The position numbers and the translations under genes were made by a program. The notes beneath the pieces are model-generated. The model saw nothing but the letters and a program-made list of their open reading frames with translations, searched no databases and was not told the origin of the DNA. Positions 16,428 through 24,162 of a stretch of 36,054 bases of DNA are shown here, piece after piece (within the stretch, counting starts at the first letter, position 1; each line of letters starts with the position of its first letter). Origin of the DNA: Oscillospiraceae bacterium. Its GTDB lineage: Bacteria; Bacillota; Clostridia; Oscillospirales; Oscillospiraceae. The DNA lies in NCBI GenBank assembly GCA_017516925.1, contig JAFXAQ010000057.1:1-36054 (forward strand), given 5' to 3'.

Positions 16428-19400
16428 TTATACGTTTGCGTCCATATCGGTGTCTTCCGGGGTGACGCCTTCGCCACTTTCCGCATCCACCAGCATATCG
16501 ATGTTTTCGAAGTCCTCTGCGTATGCGCTCATACCCAGGTCATACCACTGCTCGTAGAACGCCTTGACAGCTTCCTGATCGTCGGCATAGTCCGCCCAGT
16601 TCTGGTCGATGGCAGTAAGCACATCATGCAGGCTCCAGGCATTGCCGGCCTTCTTGCCCACATTCTCGTTGTCAGCAACCAGGGTTGTGGGTGCGCCCTC
16701 GCCGGTCAGATCCAGCTGGATGTAAGCGTTGGCATAAATCTTAATCTTGCCGAACTGTGCGTTACGCTCTGCGGTACGGCTGTCCTTGAAGATACCAAAG
16801 ACGGAGCAGGAGGTAGCGGAAACGGTGTTGTTGGCGCCCAGCGTGAAGTCTGTCAGTCTGGTGCGCTGGTCACCGGTGGTCAGCTCTGCGCCGGGCATAT
16901 CCTGGGTAGACAGGATCACACCGTAGCAAAGAACCTGCTCTGCCAGAGTCTCGTCGCACTGATACTTGGCATTGTAGTAAATGCCGGCTGCGCTGGTTCT
17001 CAGGCTCACGCTGTTAATCTTCATTGCCAGACGGTGGGTAGAGGTGATGCCGTTTACCGTGATGGTGATGTAGCGGTTGCCGCCAAATTCCACATCCCGG
17101 GCAACGTCCACGTCCACATAAGTCCACTGACCGAACCCGTCGAAATCATCATTTGCGGTGTCGATGGGGTACAGCTTACCGGAGCCGGAAACATCAATGT
17201 CCTTGCCTGCGATGTCCACGTAGTAGTTGCCGCCTGCCAGATACAGGGTTTCCTCATTGCTGAGAACGATGTATGCGCCGTCAGCGAAGTTCTGCTCGGT
17301 GTAAGCCAGAGCAGCGGCTGCGTTGGTTTCGTACCAGGAAACGGTGTTACCGGATACGATACCGGCACCTACCATAATTACCAGCTGATTGTCTGCAATG
17401 CCGATGGGTCCAACAATGTCTGCGCAGGAGACATAGCCTGCCACGTCTGCTGCGTTCTCGCAAGCCACGGTGAAGACCTGACCGACAGTCAGACCGACCA
17501 TAGCAATGTCTGCGCCCTCAGTCAAACCGGAGATATCCACCAGAGTGTCGGCGGTGCCCAGGTACAGGCTGTCAATCACAGTGTTGCCAATAACGGTCAG
17601 CTTGTTGGTCTCGCCGCCCATATTGATAACAGGACCGGTGCCGCCGTCAACCTTGGTCATCACGATGTTCCCATAAATATAGGTATCGGATTCGTTGGTC
17701 ACGTTCACGTTGCCTGCATTTTCCAGAGCAGCGCCAACATTGCCGCCGGTAATGCCGCCGGTTACGGTGGCAACATCTGCAGAAGTGTTGAAGAAGTGAC
17801 CCTGCTGGGTAATGCGGAACGCGGAGGTTGCGGTGTCGCCTTCTGCGGTTACGTCGCAGCCGTTGAAGTTAAAGTGCAGCTTGTCGTTCAGGGACAGGCA
17901 CTGGGTGGTGTAGGTGATGTCCTCAGAGAGGTAGAAGTGGTGGGTGGGAACGCCGGAAGCATTCAGCTTATGATCATTGTCATAGTAGCCGTTTTCTGCT
18001 ACGTGGGCATTGTAGTCAACCCAATCCACGATATCGTCACATACGGAGCAGTATGCCTTGCCACCAAAGCTTACGGGGTCAAAGACGTCCTTAGCGGGCT
18101 GTGCAAGCAGCAGCTTGCCGTCAGCCAAAGAAATCTCAAAGCCGTCTGCAGTGGTCAGGGTGCCGGTGAGGGCGCCTTCCACAACTGCATTGTCGGTGCT
18201 GACGGTATTGTTGGTAACCAGGGCGCCATCAACATCCAGAACTGCAGAGCCGGTCCAGCCTTCATAGAAGGTGACCTTGCCGGTGCCGGACAGATTAATG
18301 GTGCCTACCTCTGCCTGGTCGTACAGGTGCAGCTTGCCCTTTGCCAGAGCCACTGTACCCTCCAGCTTGGCATTGCCGTGGAGGTGATACTGGGAACCGC
18401 CTGCGTTCAATGTCGCGCCACCCTTATAGGTACCGCCGTAGAGGTGGGTATTGCCGGTATCAGAGTAGAACAGATTTCCACTCTGGCCGCCCTGGATGGT
18501 ACCGCCGGCAGCAATGATATTCACAATAGAACCGGCTGCGCCGTTGTAAATTTTGGTGTTATTCAAAGTCAGGGTGTTGCCGTTTAAGTGCAGGCAAAGG
18601 GTTGCTCTGCTGGGCATCTTGAACAGCCAGCCCTCGGTGCCGAAGCTCATATCCTGGGGCACATAGTAGTGCTTGCCGCTGGACAGGTCCATACCGTCTG
18701 CGGTAGTGGGCAATGCGGTCCAGGCTACATCATCGCCGCAGGCAATACAGTAATTGGTTGCAGCGGTGGGGTCGAAGGTGGGTGTGGTAGCCAGACCGCC
18801 GTTTGCGCGGAACAGACGAACGCCGTCGGAGGTGGTCAGCCTACCGGAGAAGTTGCCCAGTGCCACGCCGTTGGCAGCGGGCACAGCGCCGTCTACCAGA
18901 GCAGCAGGCAGCTGCACCACAGCCTCGCCGGTCCAGCCGGCAGCCACAGACAGCTTGGAAGCAGCTTTGGTCAGCTTGATCAAATCAGCAGACGCGCCGC
19001 CTGCAATGCTGACAATTGCTGCAGCATTCGCATCCGACACGGTGCCGATAATGCTGCCGCCTTTCAGCGTGATATTACCCTTGCTGGTAATAACAGGGGA
19101 GCTGTCACCAGCAATCGTTGCCAGATTGGCGCCGTCATACAGACAGAACTCCGAGGCACCATTAATATTGATAACTGCACCGGAAGCGGAGTTGGTCTTA
19201 CCGGCAGTAATGGTGCCGGGTTTTGCCGGATCACCCATAATGGCCAGCGCCTGGGTTACCATCATTGCGCGCTTACCTGCGGTGTTGCCATCGGCATTCA
19301 AGCCGGAAACATTATACCCATTCAGGTTCAGGCAGATTTTCTCTTCGGAACGGATAAAGTTGCCGTTAACATCTGTGCCGGTATAGTTCACATCCTCTGT

Positions 19401-20489
19401 CAGGTAGATGTGGAAATGGTACAAGTCGGAAGAATCCCGCAGAACCTTTGAATTGTTGCCGAAATAGGGCACCCAGTTCGCCACTGCGCCACAATGGGTA
19501 CACCAGGCTTTGCCGTTACAGGCATCGGGATCGAAAGCAGCTCCCGCAGTGGGCTCTGTGTAAGCAGTGGTGACCTTCAAGGCGCCATCCACAGCCTCCA
19601 CCTTCTTGCCGTCAGCGGTGGTGATGTTGCCGGAAAAACCTGAGCTCTTGCCCCTTAAAACGGTTCCGTCATCAGCAATGCCGCCGGGGAAGCTGAAGTT
19701 CCAGATACGTCCGGTAAAGTCGCTACCAATGTTAATGGCATCCGAAGTGCTGCTCTCCGTGTTGTCAGCAACCGTCAGTCCCTGCACAAAGCAATTGCCA
19801 TAGAAGCTAATAGTTCTCAGCTCCTGCATATCAACTGTACCGAAAAGCTTTACACCGTCATGAACATTCAAAACATTTCGTGTAGCTGAACTAGAGCCTT
19901 TGTAAAGAGGTTTTGTATCCGTGGTGTTGGTATCGTAAAAAGCGCCACCATACAGGTTGACAGTGCCGCCAGTCATAGCGAACAAACCGCCATTTCGGGA
20001 GTAGCCGCTATACCCGTTGGTATAAGTCATCATACCGCTGCCCATAATATTTAATTTGGTCGAGCTTTTAGTGGTCTGGATGCCGCCGGGCGCAATCAGG
20101 TTGTGCCCATTCAGGTTCAGGCACAAGCCGGCGCTGGCATTGCTCAACTGCGTAAGCAAGCCATACGCACTACCGTCATCAGGATTTATATAATTGCCCG
20201 CAGTAACATTCACATCGCTACCGTACACATAGTAGTGTGCCTGTGTGTTTGCTGCAATTTTGGGAATATGGTTGCCCTCCGTCAAGGGCAGCCAATCCAC
20301 ATTGGCGTCACAGACAGGGCAGTACAGGTTATCGGTACCGCCGGTAAAGGTCATAGCCTTTGCCTGATCGTTGATAGACAGCTCGGTATCCGCCTTGGCA
20401 ACCACAGCAGGCAGACCCACTGCAGGTACCATGCCGATAACCATAGCCAATACGACCAGGAAGCTCAGCATTTTCTTGATGTTTAACAT
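16428..20489 (-). CDS. Giant secreted modular beta-helix-like protein B (1353 aa), paralogue of A
   Basis: The family is unnamed to me. The signal peptide (LSFLVVLAMVIGMVPAVG followed by an Ala-rich region) is nearly the same as in protein A. Four modules open with an aromatic-C-x2-C-x5-W knuckle, first residues 56, 329, 580 and 813, each followed by an HYYV/HIYL/HFYL-type strand and an LNLNG- or FNG-type strand and then beta-helix-like repeats. From about residue 980 the C-terminal region closely follows protein A, including shared blocks such as GNAWSLHDVL, DQNWADYA and DQEAVKAFY, and ends in an acidic TPEDTD tail. ATG 20489 follows AGGAGG; the TTG at 20510 precedes that site. Same strand as gene A, with its own promoter and terminator, so the two are separate units. 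The CxxC pairs could bind zinc or form disulfides; neither is shown. Confidence 0.8.
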   Translation of the reverse strand: MLNIKKMLSFLVVLAMVIGMVPAVGLPAVVAKADTELSINDQAKAMTFTGGTDNLYCPVCDANVDWLPLTEGNHIPKIAANTQAHYYVYGSDVNVTAGNYINPDDGSAYGLLTQLSNASAGLCLNLNGHNLIAPGGIQTTKSSTKLNIMGSGMMTYTNGYSGYSRNGGLFAMTGGTVNLYGGAFYDTNTTDTKPLYKGSSSATRNVLNVHDGVKLFGTVDMQELRTISFYGNCFVQGLTVADNTESSTSDAINIGSDFTGRIWNFSFPGGIADDGTVLRGKSSGFSGNITTADGKKVEAVDGALKVTTAYTEPTAGAAFDPDACNGKAWCTHCGAVANWVPYFGNNSKVLRDSSDLYHFHIYLTEDVNYTGTDVNGNFIRSEEKICLNLNGYNVSGLNADGNTAGKRAMMVTQALAIMGDPAKPGTITAGKTNSASGAVININGASEFCLYDGANLATIAGDSSPVITSKGNITLKGGSIIGTVSDANAAAIVSIAGGASADLIKLTKAASKLSVAAGWTGEAVVQLPAALVDGAVPAANGVALGNFSGRLTTSDGVRLFRANGGLATTPTFDPTAATNYCIACGDDVAWTALPTTADGMDLSSGKHYYVPQDMSFGTEGWLFKMPSRATLCLHLNGNTLTLNNTKIYNGAAGSIVNIIAAGGTIQGGQSGNLFYSDTGNTHLYGGTYKGGATLNAGGSQYHLHGNAKLEGTVALAKGKLHLYDQAEVGTINLSGTGKVTFYEGWTGSAVLDVDGALVTNNTVSTDNAVVEGALTGTLTTADGFEISLADGKLLLAQPAKDVFDPVSFGGKAYCSVCDDIVDWVDYNAHVAENGYYDNDHKLNASGVPTHHFYLSEDITYTTQCLSLNDKLHFNFNGCDVTAEGDTATSAFRITQQGHFFNTSADVATVTGGITGGNVGAALENAGNVNVTNESDTYIYGNIVMTKVDGGTGPVINMGGETNKLTVIGNTVIDSLYLGTADTLVDISGLTEGADIAMVGLTVGQVFTVACENAADVAGYVSCADIVGPIGIADNQLVIMVGAGIVSGNTVSWYETNAAAALAYTEQNFADGAYIVLSNEETLYLAGGNYYVDIAGKDIDVSGSGKLYPIDTANDDFDGFGQWTYVDVDVARDVEFGGNRYITITVNGITSTHRLAMKINSVSLRTSAAGIYYNAKYQCDETLAEQVLCYGVILSTQDMPGAELTTGDQRTRLTDFTLGANNTVSATSCSVFGIFKDSRTAERNAQFGKIKIYANAYIQLDLTGEGAPTTLVADNENVGKKAGNAWSLHDVLTAIDQNWADYADDQEAVKAFYEQWYDLGMSAYAEDFENIDMLVDAESGEGVTPEDTDMDANV

Positions 20490-20604
20490 TTTCTTGTTTC
20501 CTCCTAACAAAGAAATTTGATGAAACGGTGGGATATGTTCCTATCCCGCCCGGCAATCACATAAAAATGGAGATAGTATCCCCATATTGTGAATCCTTAA
20601 TACA
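20490..20604 (-). promoter_or_regulatory. Structured 5' leader of gene B
   Basis: The leader of about 105 nt starts with a hairpin ATGGGGAT / ATCTCCAT followed by TTTTTATG. It then has GGGATAGGAACATATCCC, the ACCGTTTCATCAAATTT block and AGGAGG. The first and last parts match the gene A leader in position. Confidence 0.6.
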
Positions 20605-20633
20605 TTTTTACCATTTTTTCCAGCATGTTGCAA
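20605..20633 (-). promoter_or_regulatory. Promoter of gene B
   Basis: Minus-strand TTGCAA (20633-20628), 17-nt spacer, TAAAAA (20610-20605); the spacer resembles that of the gene A promoter. The -10 is weaker than in gene A. Confidence 0.7.
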
Positions 20634-20796
20634 GGGTAATTTATAAGTTATTTACAAAAGATAAGTGAGTATTTTACGGAGATATGGAATTCTTGAAGTA
20701 AAATGTGTAGAATGTTGTGCGAAAAGTTGAGGTTTATCAGTTTGCGTGTTCCCGGAGCAGAGTAACACCTTATAGAATTATGAACAAAATTTCCTC

Positions 20797-20825
20797 TTGT
20801 CAAAGCAAAATCTTTGTGCTATTAT
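20797..20825 (+). promoter_or_regulatory. Promoter of the ruv operon
   Basis: TTGTCA (20797-20802), 17-nt spacer, TATTAT (20820-20825), located 35 nt before the small membrane-protein gene. The remaining 160 bp back to the gene B promoter is AT-rich with nothing else recognised. Confidence 0.82.
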
Positions 20826-20860
20826 TACCTCGTACATAAGTGTACGGAGGTGAGAGAAAA

Positions 20861-21007
20861 ATGGATGAGCAGCAGCACGTAGATTTCGACTTAGGTCAGG
20901 ACGACCCCTTTAATCCCAAGAAAGACCAGTCCGTTTGGATCAAGAGACTTGCTTGGGGCGCCTTCGCCGTAGCACTGATTGTTTACTACATTCTGGTTAC
21001 ACGGTAA
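20861..21007 (+). CDS. Small single-pass membrane protein (48 aa)
   Basis: ATG 20861 is preceded by GGAGGTGAG at 20847-20855, a strong ribosome binding site, and the frame runs 48 codons to TAA. The first half is acidic and polar (DFDLGQDDPFNPKKDQ), followed by a basic WIKR and a hydrophobic segment of about 18 residues (LAWGAFAVALIVYYILV) with a TR ending. This predicts an N-in or N-out single-helix membrane protein. I do not recognise a family. It sits 15 nt before ruvC behind the operon promoter, so it should be made together with the Ruv proteins. Its role is unknown. Confidence 0.8.
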   Translation: MDEQQHVDFDLGQDDPFNPKKDQSVWIKRLAWGAFAVALIVYYILVTR

Positions 21008-21022
21008 TAAAGAGGTGTCTTT

Positions 21023-21523
21023 ATGAGAATTTTGGGAATTGACCCAGGCTACGGTATTACCGGCGTTGCCCTAATCGAGGCGCAGCGGGGTTCTGCCCAA
21101 CTTCTCAAGTGCGGTGCTATCACCACTCCAGCCGGGCAGGAATTCTCTGCCCGGCTGGTGACTATTTACGAGGATATGCGAGCGCTTTTGGAGCAAACAA
21201 AGCCTGAGGCAGTGGCGATTGAGGAATTATTTTTCGGTCACAACGTTACTACGGCAATTGGGGTTGCCCAGAGCCGGGGTGTGATACTTTTGGCAATCCG
21301 GCAGGCGGGTGTGCCTGTTTTTGAATACAAGCCGATGCAGGTAAAAATGGCAGTGGTGGGCTACGGCAATGCCACAAAGCACCAGGTGCAGGATATGACC
21401 AGGCGCATTTTGAAGCTGGAAACGCTTCCCAAACCCGACGATGCGGCAGACGCCATCGCCATCGCCCTGTGCCACGCCCGCTCCAGCACATCTTTAATTG
21501 CGAAGGCAATTAAAGGTAATTGA
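21023..21523 (+). CDS. ruvC: Holliday junction resolvase RuvC
   Basis: This 166-aa endonuclease cuts four-way DNA junctions bound by RuvAB. All four catalytic acids are visible: D7 (LGIDPGYG), E67 (AIEELFF), D140 and D143 (DDAADAIAIA). Length is normal. The start ATG 21023 follows AGAGGTG. The TGA stop (21521-21523) lies inside the left terminal repeat of the inserted element at 21518, so the last codons (KGN) may derive from the insertion. The order ruvC-ruvA-ruvB is standard, but here two foreign-looking genes interrupt it. Confidence 0.96.
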   Translation: MRILGIDPGYGITGVALIEAQRGSAQLLKCGAITTPAGQEFSARLVTIYEDMRALLEQTKPEAVAIEELFFGHNVTTAIGVAQSRGVILLAIRQAGVPVFEYKPMQVKMAVVGYGNATKHQVQDMTRRILKLETLPKPDDAADAIAIALCHARSSTSLIAKAIKGN

Positions 21524-21924
21524 AAATTGAGAATTGAAAATTGAAAATGATGAATAACATCGTTAGAGATAAAAGCTTTTGTTTTGCCAAACGTATTGTA
21601 AAACTATACAGATACTTGCGTAAAACAAAAAAAGAACACACAATGTCGCAACAGCTACTACACGCCGGCACCAGCATTGGCGCTAATGTGGCAGAATCAG
21701 AGCATGCACAAAGCAGGCCGGATTTTTTGTCTAAGTTAAATATTGCATTAAAAGAAGCAGCGGAAACAGATTATTGGCTTAGACTTCTTTATGAAACGGA
21801 CTATTTAAGTCCGCAAGCATTTCAATCGATTATGGCCGATTGTCGGAAAATTGAAAGCCTTTTAGCATCTATTGTGAAAACAATGAAACAATAATTTTCA
21901 ACTTTCAACTTTCAATTTTCAATT
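21518..21924 (+). mobile_element. 407-bp element with 31-bp imperfect terminal inverted repeats
   Basis: The left terminus (21518-21548) and the right terminus (21894-21924, reversed) match at 28 of 31 positions. Each terminus is itself a run of ATTGAAA-type heptamers and octamers. They enclose one gene, for a four-helix-bundle protein, and the ruvC stop and that gene's start and stop codons all touch or lie in the termini. No target-site duplication was obvious. The structure suggests a non-autonomous, MITE-like mobile unit; no transposase is inside it. Confidence 0.7.
21547..21894 (+). CDS. Four-helix-bundle protein (23S rRNA intervening-sequence family)
   Basis: The 115-aa product fits the family often called four helix bundle or S23 protein, first known from intervening sequences in 23S rRNA genes. 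Features seen: an N-terminal NNIVRDKSFCFAKRIVKLYRYL helix, LSKQLL-like MSQQLLHAGTSIGANVAES in the middle, then KLNIALKEAAETDYWLRLLYET and a final helix ending in a short basic tail. The family probably forms pentameric bundles; its biochemical function is not established. Start is uncertain: ATG 21547 or 21550 are both possible and neither has a convincing ribosome binding site, because the upstream sequence is the terminal repeat. Codon use is more AT-rich than the ruv genes around it, consistent with acquisition. Confidence 0.8.
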   Translation: MMNNIVRDKSFCFAKRIVKLYRYLRKTKKEHTMSQQLLHAGTSIGANVAESEHAQSRPDFLSKLNIALKEAAETDYWLRLLYETDYLSPQAFQSIMADCRKIESLLASIVKTMKQ

Positions 21925-21945
21925 CCTAAAACCGGAGGTTTTACT

Positions 21946-22542
21946 ATGCTTTACTACGTTTCCGGGGCTGTGGCAGTTTTGGAGCCGGGGCTGGCGGTCA
22001 TTGACTGCGGCGGTGTCGGCTACGGCTGCCGGGTTACCCCCTACACCGCCGGTCAGCTGAAGCTGAATCAGCCGGCGAAGCTTTATATTACCGAGTCTAT
22101 CCGGGAGGATGCCTATGACCTGTACGGCTTTATCAGCCGGGAGGAGCAGCACTGCTACAACCTTCTGACCTCGGTCAGTGGCGTAGGTCCCAAGGCAGCG
22201 CTGGCAATTCTGGCTGCCGGTCCGCAGAATTTTACCCTGGCGGTGATGACCGGGGACGAAAAGCTGCTCACCGCCGCCCAGGGCGTTGGCAAAAAGCTGG
22301 CGCAGCGGATTATATTGGAATTGAAGGACAAAATGGGCGGTGCTTCTGCAGAGTTGGATTTCTCCGGCGGCGGGTTCTCTGCCCCTGCGCCTCAGGGTAA
22401 CGGTCCCTTGGCGCAGGCTGCCTTGCAGGAGTTGGGCTACTCTCCCAGCGAAATCGCCGTCGCGCTGAAAGGCGCAGACCCCAACGCTTCTACGGAAGAA
22501 TTGGTGCGATTTGCCCTGCGGGCGATGGTTTTAAAAGGATGA
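21946..22542 (+). CDS. ruvA: Holliday junction DNA helicase subunit RuvA
   Basis: The 198-aa junction-binding subunit forms tetramers that hold the Holliday junction and load RuvB. It begins MLYYVSG with the N-terminal OB-fold, then two helix-hairpin-helix DNA contacts (SVSGVGPKAALAIL and AQGVGKKLAQRIILEL), a flexible Gly/Pro linker near residues 145-160 and a C-terminal RuvB-contacting domain around QAALQELGYSPSEIAVAL. ATG 21946 follows CCGGAGG. The stop overlaps the next start as ATGA (22539-22542), so the downstream transposase-like gene is translationally coupled to it. Confidence 0.96.
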   Translation: MLYYVSGAVAVLEPGLAVIDCGGVGYGCRVTPYTAGQLKLNQPAKLYITESIREDAYDLYGFISREEQHCYNLLTSVSGVGPKAALAILAAGPQNFTLAVMTGDEKLLTAAQGVGKKLAQRIILELKDKMGGASAELDFSGGGFSAPAPQGNGPLAQAALQELGYSPSEIAVALKGADPNASTEELVRFALRAMVLKG

Positions 22543-23033
22543 GTACAGAGCAAAAACCGGAACGAAAGCGAAACCGGTTGATTGGATTTGATTACAGCAC
22601 CCCCGGGGCATATTTTATCACCGTTTGCACTGACAAACGACGCAACCTCTTATGTCAGCTCGTAGGGGGCGGCGACCTCGACGCCCCGGAAATGCGCCTG
22701 ACAGAAACCGGAAAGATTGTAGAACGCTATATTCTTTCTGCAAGCAAAATGCCAGGAATTATCGTAGACAAATTTGTGATTATGCCGAATCATTTGCATA
22801 TTATCGCCTTTGCGGAACGGGGCGTCGAGGGCGCCGCCCCCTACAACTCCCAAATTCCTCGCTTTGTGGGAGCATTAAAAAGGCTTTGTCATAAGGAAGC
22901 AGGAGAACCGTTTTTTCAAAGGTCCTATCACGACCGTGTAATTCGCAACGAAAAAGAATACCGCAAAATTTGGCAGTACATTGATACAAATCCCATAAAG
23001 TGGAAAGAAGATTGTTTCTATAACGAAGAATGA
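22539..23033 (+). CDS. REP-associated tyrosine transposase (Y1/HUH family)
   Basis: The 164-aa protein belongs to the IS200-like Y1 group of single-domain HUH enzymes (RAYT). It has the entry motif TPGAYFITVCT, the HUH metal-binding motif in IMPNHLHII (H85 and H87), QRSYHDRVIR and the putative nucleophile Y147 in WQYIDTNPIKW. All catalytic residues appear intact, and the frame is unbroken. Residues 42-50 (VGGGDLDAP) and 94-102 (RGVEGAAPY) are encoded by two inverted 26-bp repeats that look like REP sequences. It starts in an ATGA overlap with ruvA and ends 12 nt before ruvB. It is therefore expressed with the recombination operon, which is unusual for a transposase. Confidence 0.88.
   Translation: MSTEQKPERKRNRLIGFDYSTPGAYFITVCTDKRRNLLCQLVGGGDLDAPEMRLTETGKIVERYILSASKMPGIIVDKFVIMPNHLHIIAFAERGVEGAAPYNSQIPRFVGALKRLCHKEAGEPFFQRSYHDRVIRNEKEYRKIWQYIDTNPIKWKEDCFYNEE
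22662..22687 (+). repeat. REP-like 26-bp repeat inside the transposase gene, copy 1
   Basis: GTAGGGGGCGGCG followed by ACCTCGACGCCCC, in frame, encodes VGGGDLDAP. It matches the reverse complement of copy 2 at 25 of 26 positions. Confidence 0.85.
22819..22844 (-). repeat. REP-like 26-bp repeat inside the transposase gene, copy 2 (inverted)
   Basis: GGGGCGTCGAGGG followed by CGCCGCCCCCTAC, in frame, encodes RGVEGAAPY. In reverse complement it equals copy 1 apart from one base (C instead of A at the 14th position). Confidence 0.85.
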
Positions 23034-23045
23034 TCGGAGAACGCT

Positions 23046-24083
23046 ATGAGTTTAGAATTTAACGAGGATTTGGGTCAGCCGATTATTTCCCCTACCTTTG
23101 CGCCTCAGGATGCCGGGGAAATCGGTTTGCGTCCCAAGCTTTTGTCTGACTACACCGGACAGGAAAAGGCTAAAGCCAATTTAAGCGTATATATTGAAGC
23201 CGCCCGGCTGCGGAATGAGCCTCTGGACCACACTTTGCTGTACGGACCTCCGGGTCTGGGCAAGACCACCCTTGCCGGGGTCATTGCCAACGAGATGGGT
23301 GTGAATATCCGCATCACCTCCGGTCCGGCTATTGAAAAGCCCGGTGATTTGGCTGCGCTGCTGACGAACCTGAACCCGGGAGATATTCTGTTTATTGACG
23401 AAATTCACCGCTTAAACCGGGTGGTGGAGGAGATTCTCTACCCGGCAATGGAGGATTTTGCCATTGATATTATTGTGGGCAAGGGTCCCAGCGCCAACTC
23501 CATTCGGCTGGATTTGCCCAAGTTCACCCTGGTGGGCGCTACCACCAGAGCCGGTCAGCTGTCCGCCCCTTTGCGGGACCGGTTCGGCGTCAGCCTGCGG
23601 CTGGAGCTGTACACCCCGGAGGAGCTTGCCAGAATCGTGACCCGGTCCGCTACCATCCTGGGTATGGACATTGACCCCAAGGGCGCCATGGAAATCGCCA
23701 CCCGCAGCCGGGGAACCCCCCGGATTGCCAACCGGTTTTTGCGCCGGGTGCGGGACTTCGCCTGCGTGCTGGGTGACGGCGTGATTACCAAGGAAGCGGC
23801 AGATTTGGCCCTTACCCGGCTGGAGGTGGATGCGCTGGGTCTTGACAACATTGACCGGCGGATGCTTACTGCCATTATTCAGAATTACGGCGGCGGTCCG
23901 GTGGGTCTGGAAACGCTGGCTGCCACCATCGGCGAGGAAGCCATTACTTTGGAGGATGTCTACGAGCCTTACTTAATGCAGCTGGGCTTTTTGACACGGA
24001 CCCCCAGAGGGCGGTGCGTCACAAGGCTTGCCTACGACCATTTGCATTTGCAAAGTCCGGAGAAGACATTCTTTGATATTTAA
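23046..24083 (+). CDS. ruvB: Holliday junction DNA helicase motor RuvB
   Basis: This 345-aa AAA+ ATPase forms hexameric rings that drive branch migration on RuvA-bound junctions. Walker A is GPPGLGKT (67-74), Walker B LFIDEIH (D118, E119), sensor 1 is in VGATTRAG and the sensor 2 arginine in [17 protein letters not shown]. The C-terminal winged-helix region ends with [19 protein letters not shown], as in other RuvB proteins. Length is normal. ATG 23046 follows GGAG. It is last in the operon. An AT-rich perfect inverted repeat lies shortly after the stop, but it has no T run and is not a clear terminator. Confidence 0.97.
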   Translation: MSLEFNEDLGQPIISPTFAPQDAGEIGLRPKLLSDYTGQEKAKANLSVYIEAARLRNEPLDHTLLYGPPGLGKTTLAGVIANEMGVNIRITSGPAIEKPGDLAALLTNLNPGDILFIDEIHRLNRVVEEILYPAMEDFAIDIIVGKGPSANSIRLDLPKFTLVGATTRAGQLSAPLRDRFGVSLRLELYTPEELARIVTRSATILGMDIDPKGAMEIATRSRGTPRIANRFLRRVRDFACVLGDGVITKEAADLALTRLEVDALGLDNIDRRMLTAIIQNYGGGPVGLETLAATIGEEAITLEDVYEPYLMQLGFLTRTPRGRCVTRLAYDHLHLQSPEKTFFDI

Positions 24084-24101
24084 TCAAAATTGCACAAATT
24101 G

Positions 24102-24123
24102 TTATTTTTCTCCAGAAAAATAA
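24102..24123. promoter_or_regulatory. AT-rich perfect inverted repeat after ruvB
   Basis: TTATTTTTCT (24102-24111) / AGAAAAATAA (24114-24123) have only CC between them. It lies 18 nt after the ruvB stop and 10 nt before the -35 of the next promoter, so it could be a weak terminator or an operator. Confidence 0.4.
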
Positions 24124-24133
24124 TTATAAAGTA

Positions 24134-24162
24134 TTGACAATTATGAACGATTTGTGTATAAT
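24134..24162 (+). promoter_or_regulatory. Consensus promoter of the zinc-ribbon gene
   Basis: TTGACA (24134-24139), 17-nt spacer, TATAAT (24157-24162): a perfect sigma-A promoter. The leader of about 95 nt opens with a 5-bp hairpin GGTGG-GTTA-CCACC (24172-24185), very near the expected transcript 5' end. Confidence 0.95.

Noticed and set aside
16323-19451. Long open frames of 754 and 287 codons on the plus strand
   Set aside because: They are the antisense of gene B for the same reason; the first also begins in a repeat-filled gap.
9074-20489. CRISPR array or tandem DNA repeat
   Set aside because: The modules are 240-300 residues long and diverged at DNA level; there are no short, evenly spaced identical repeats.
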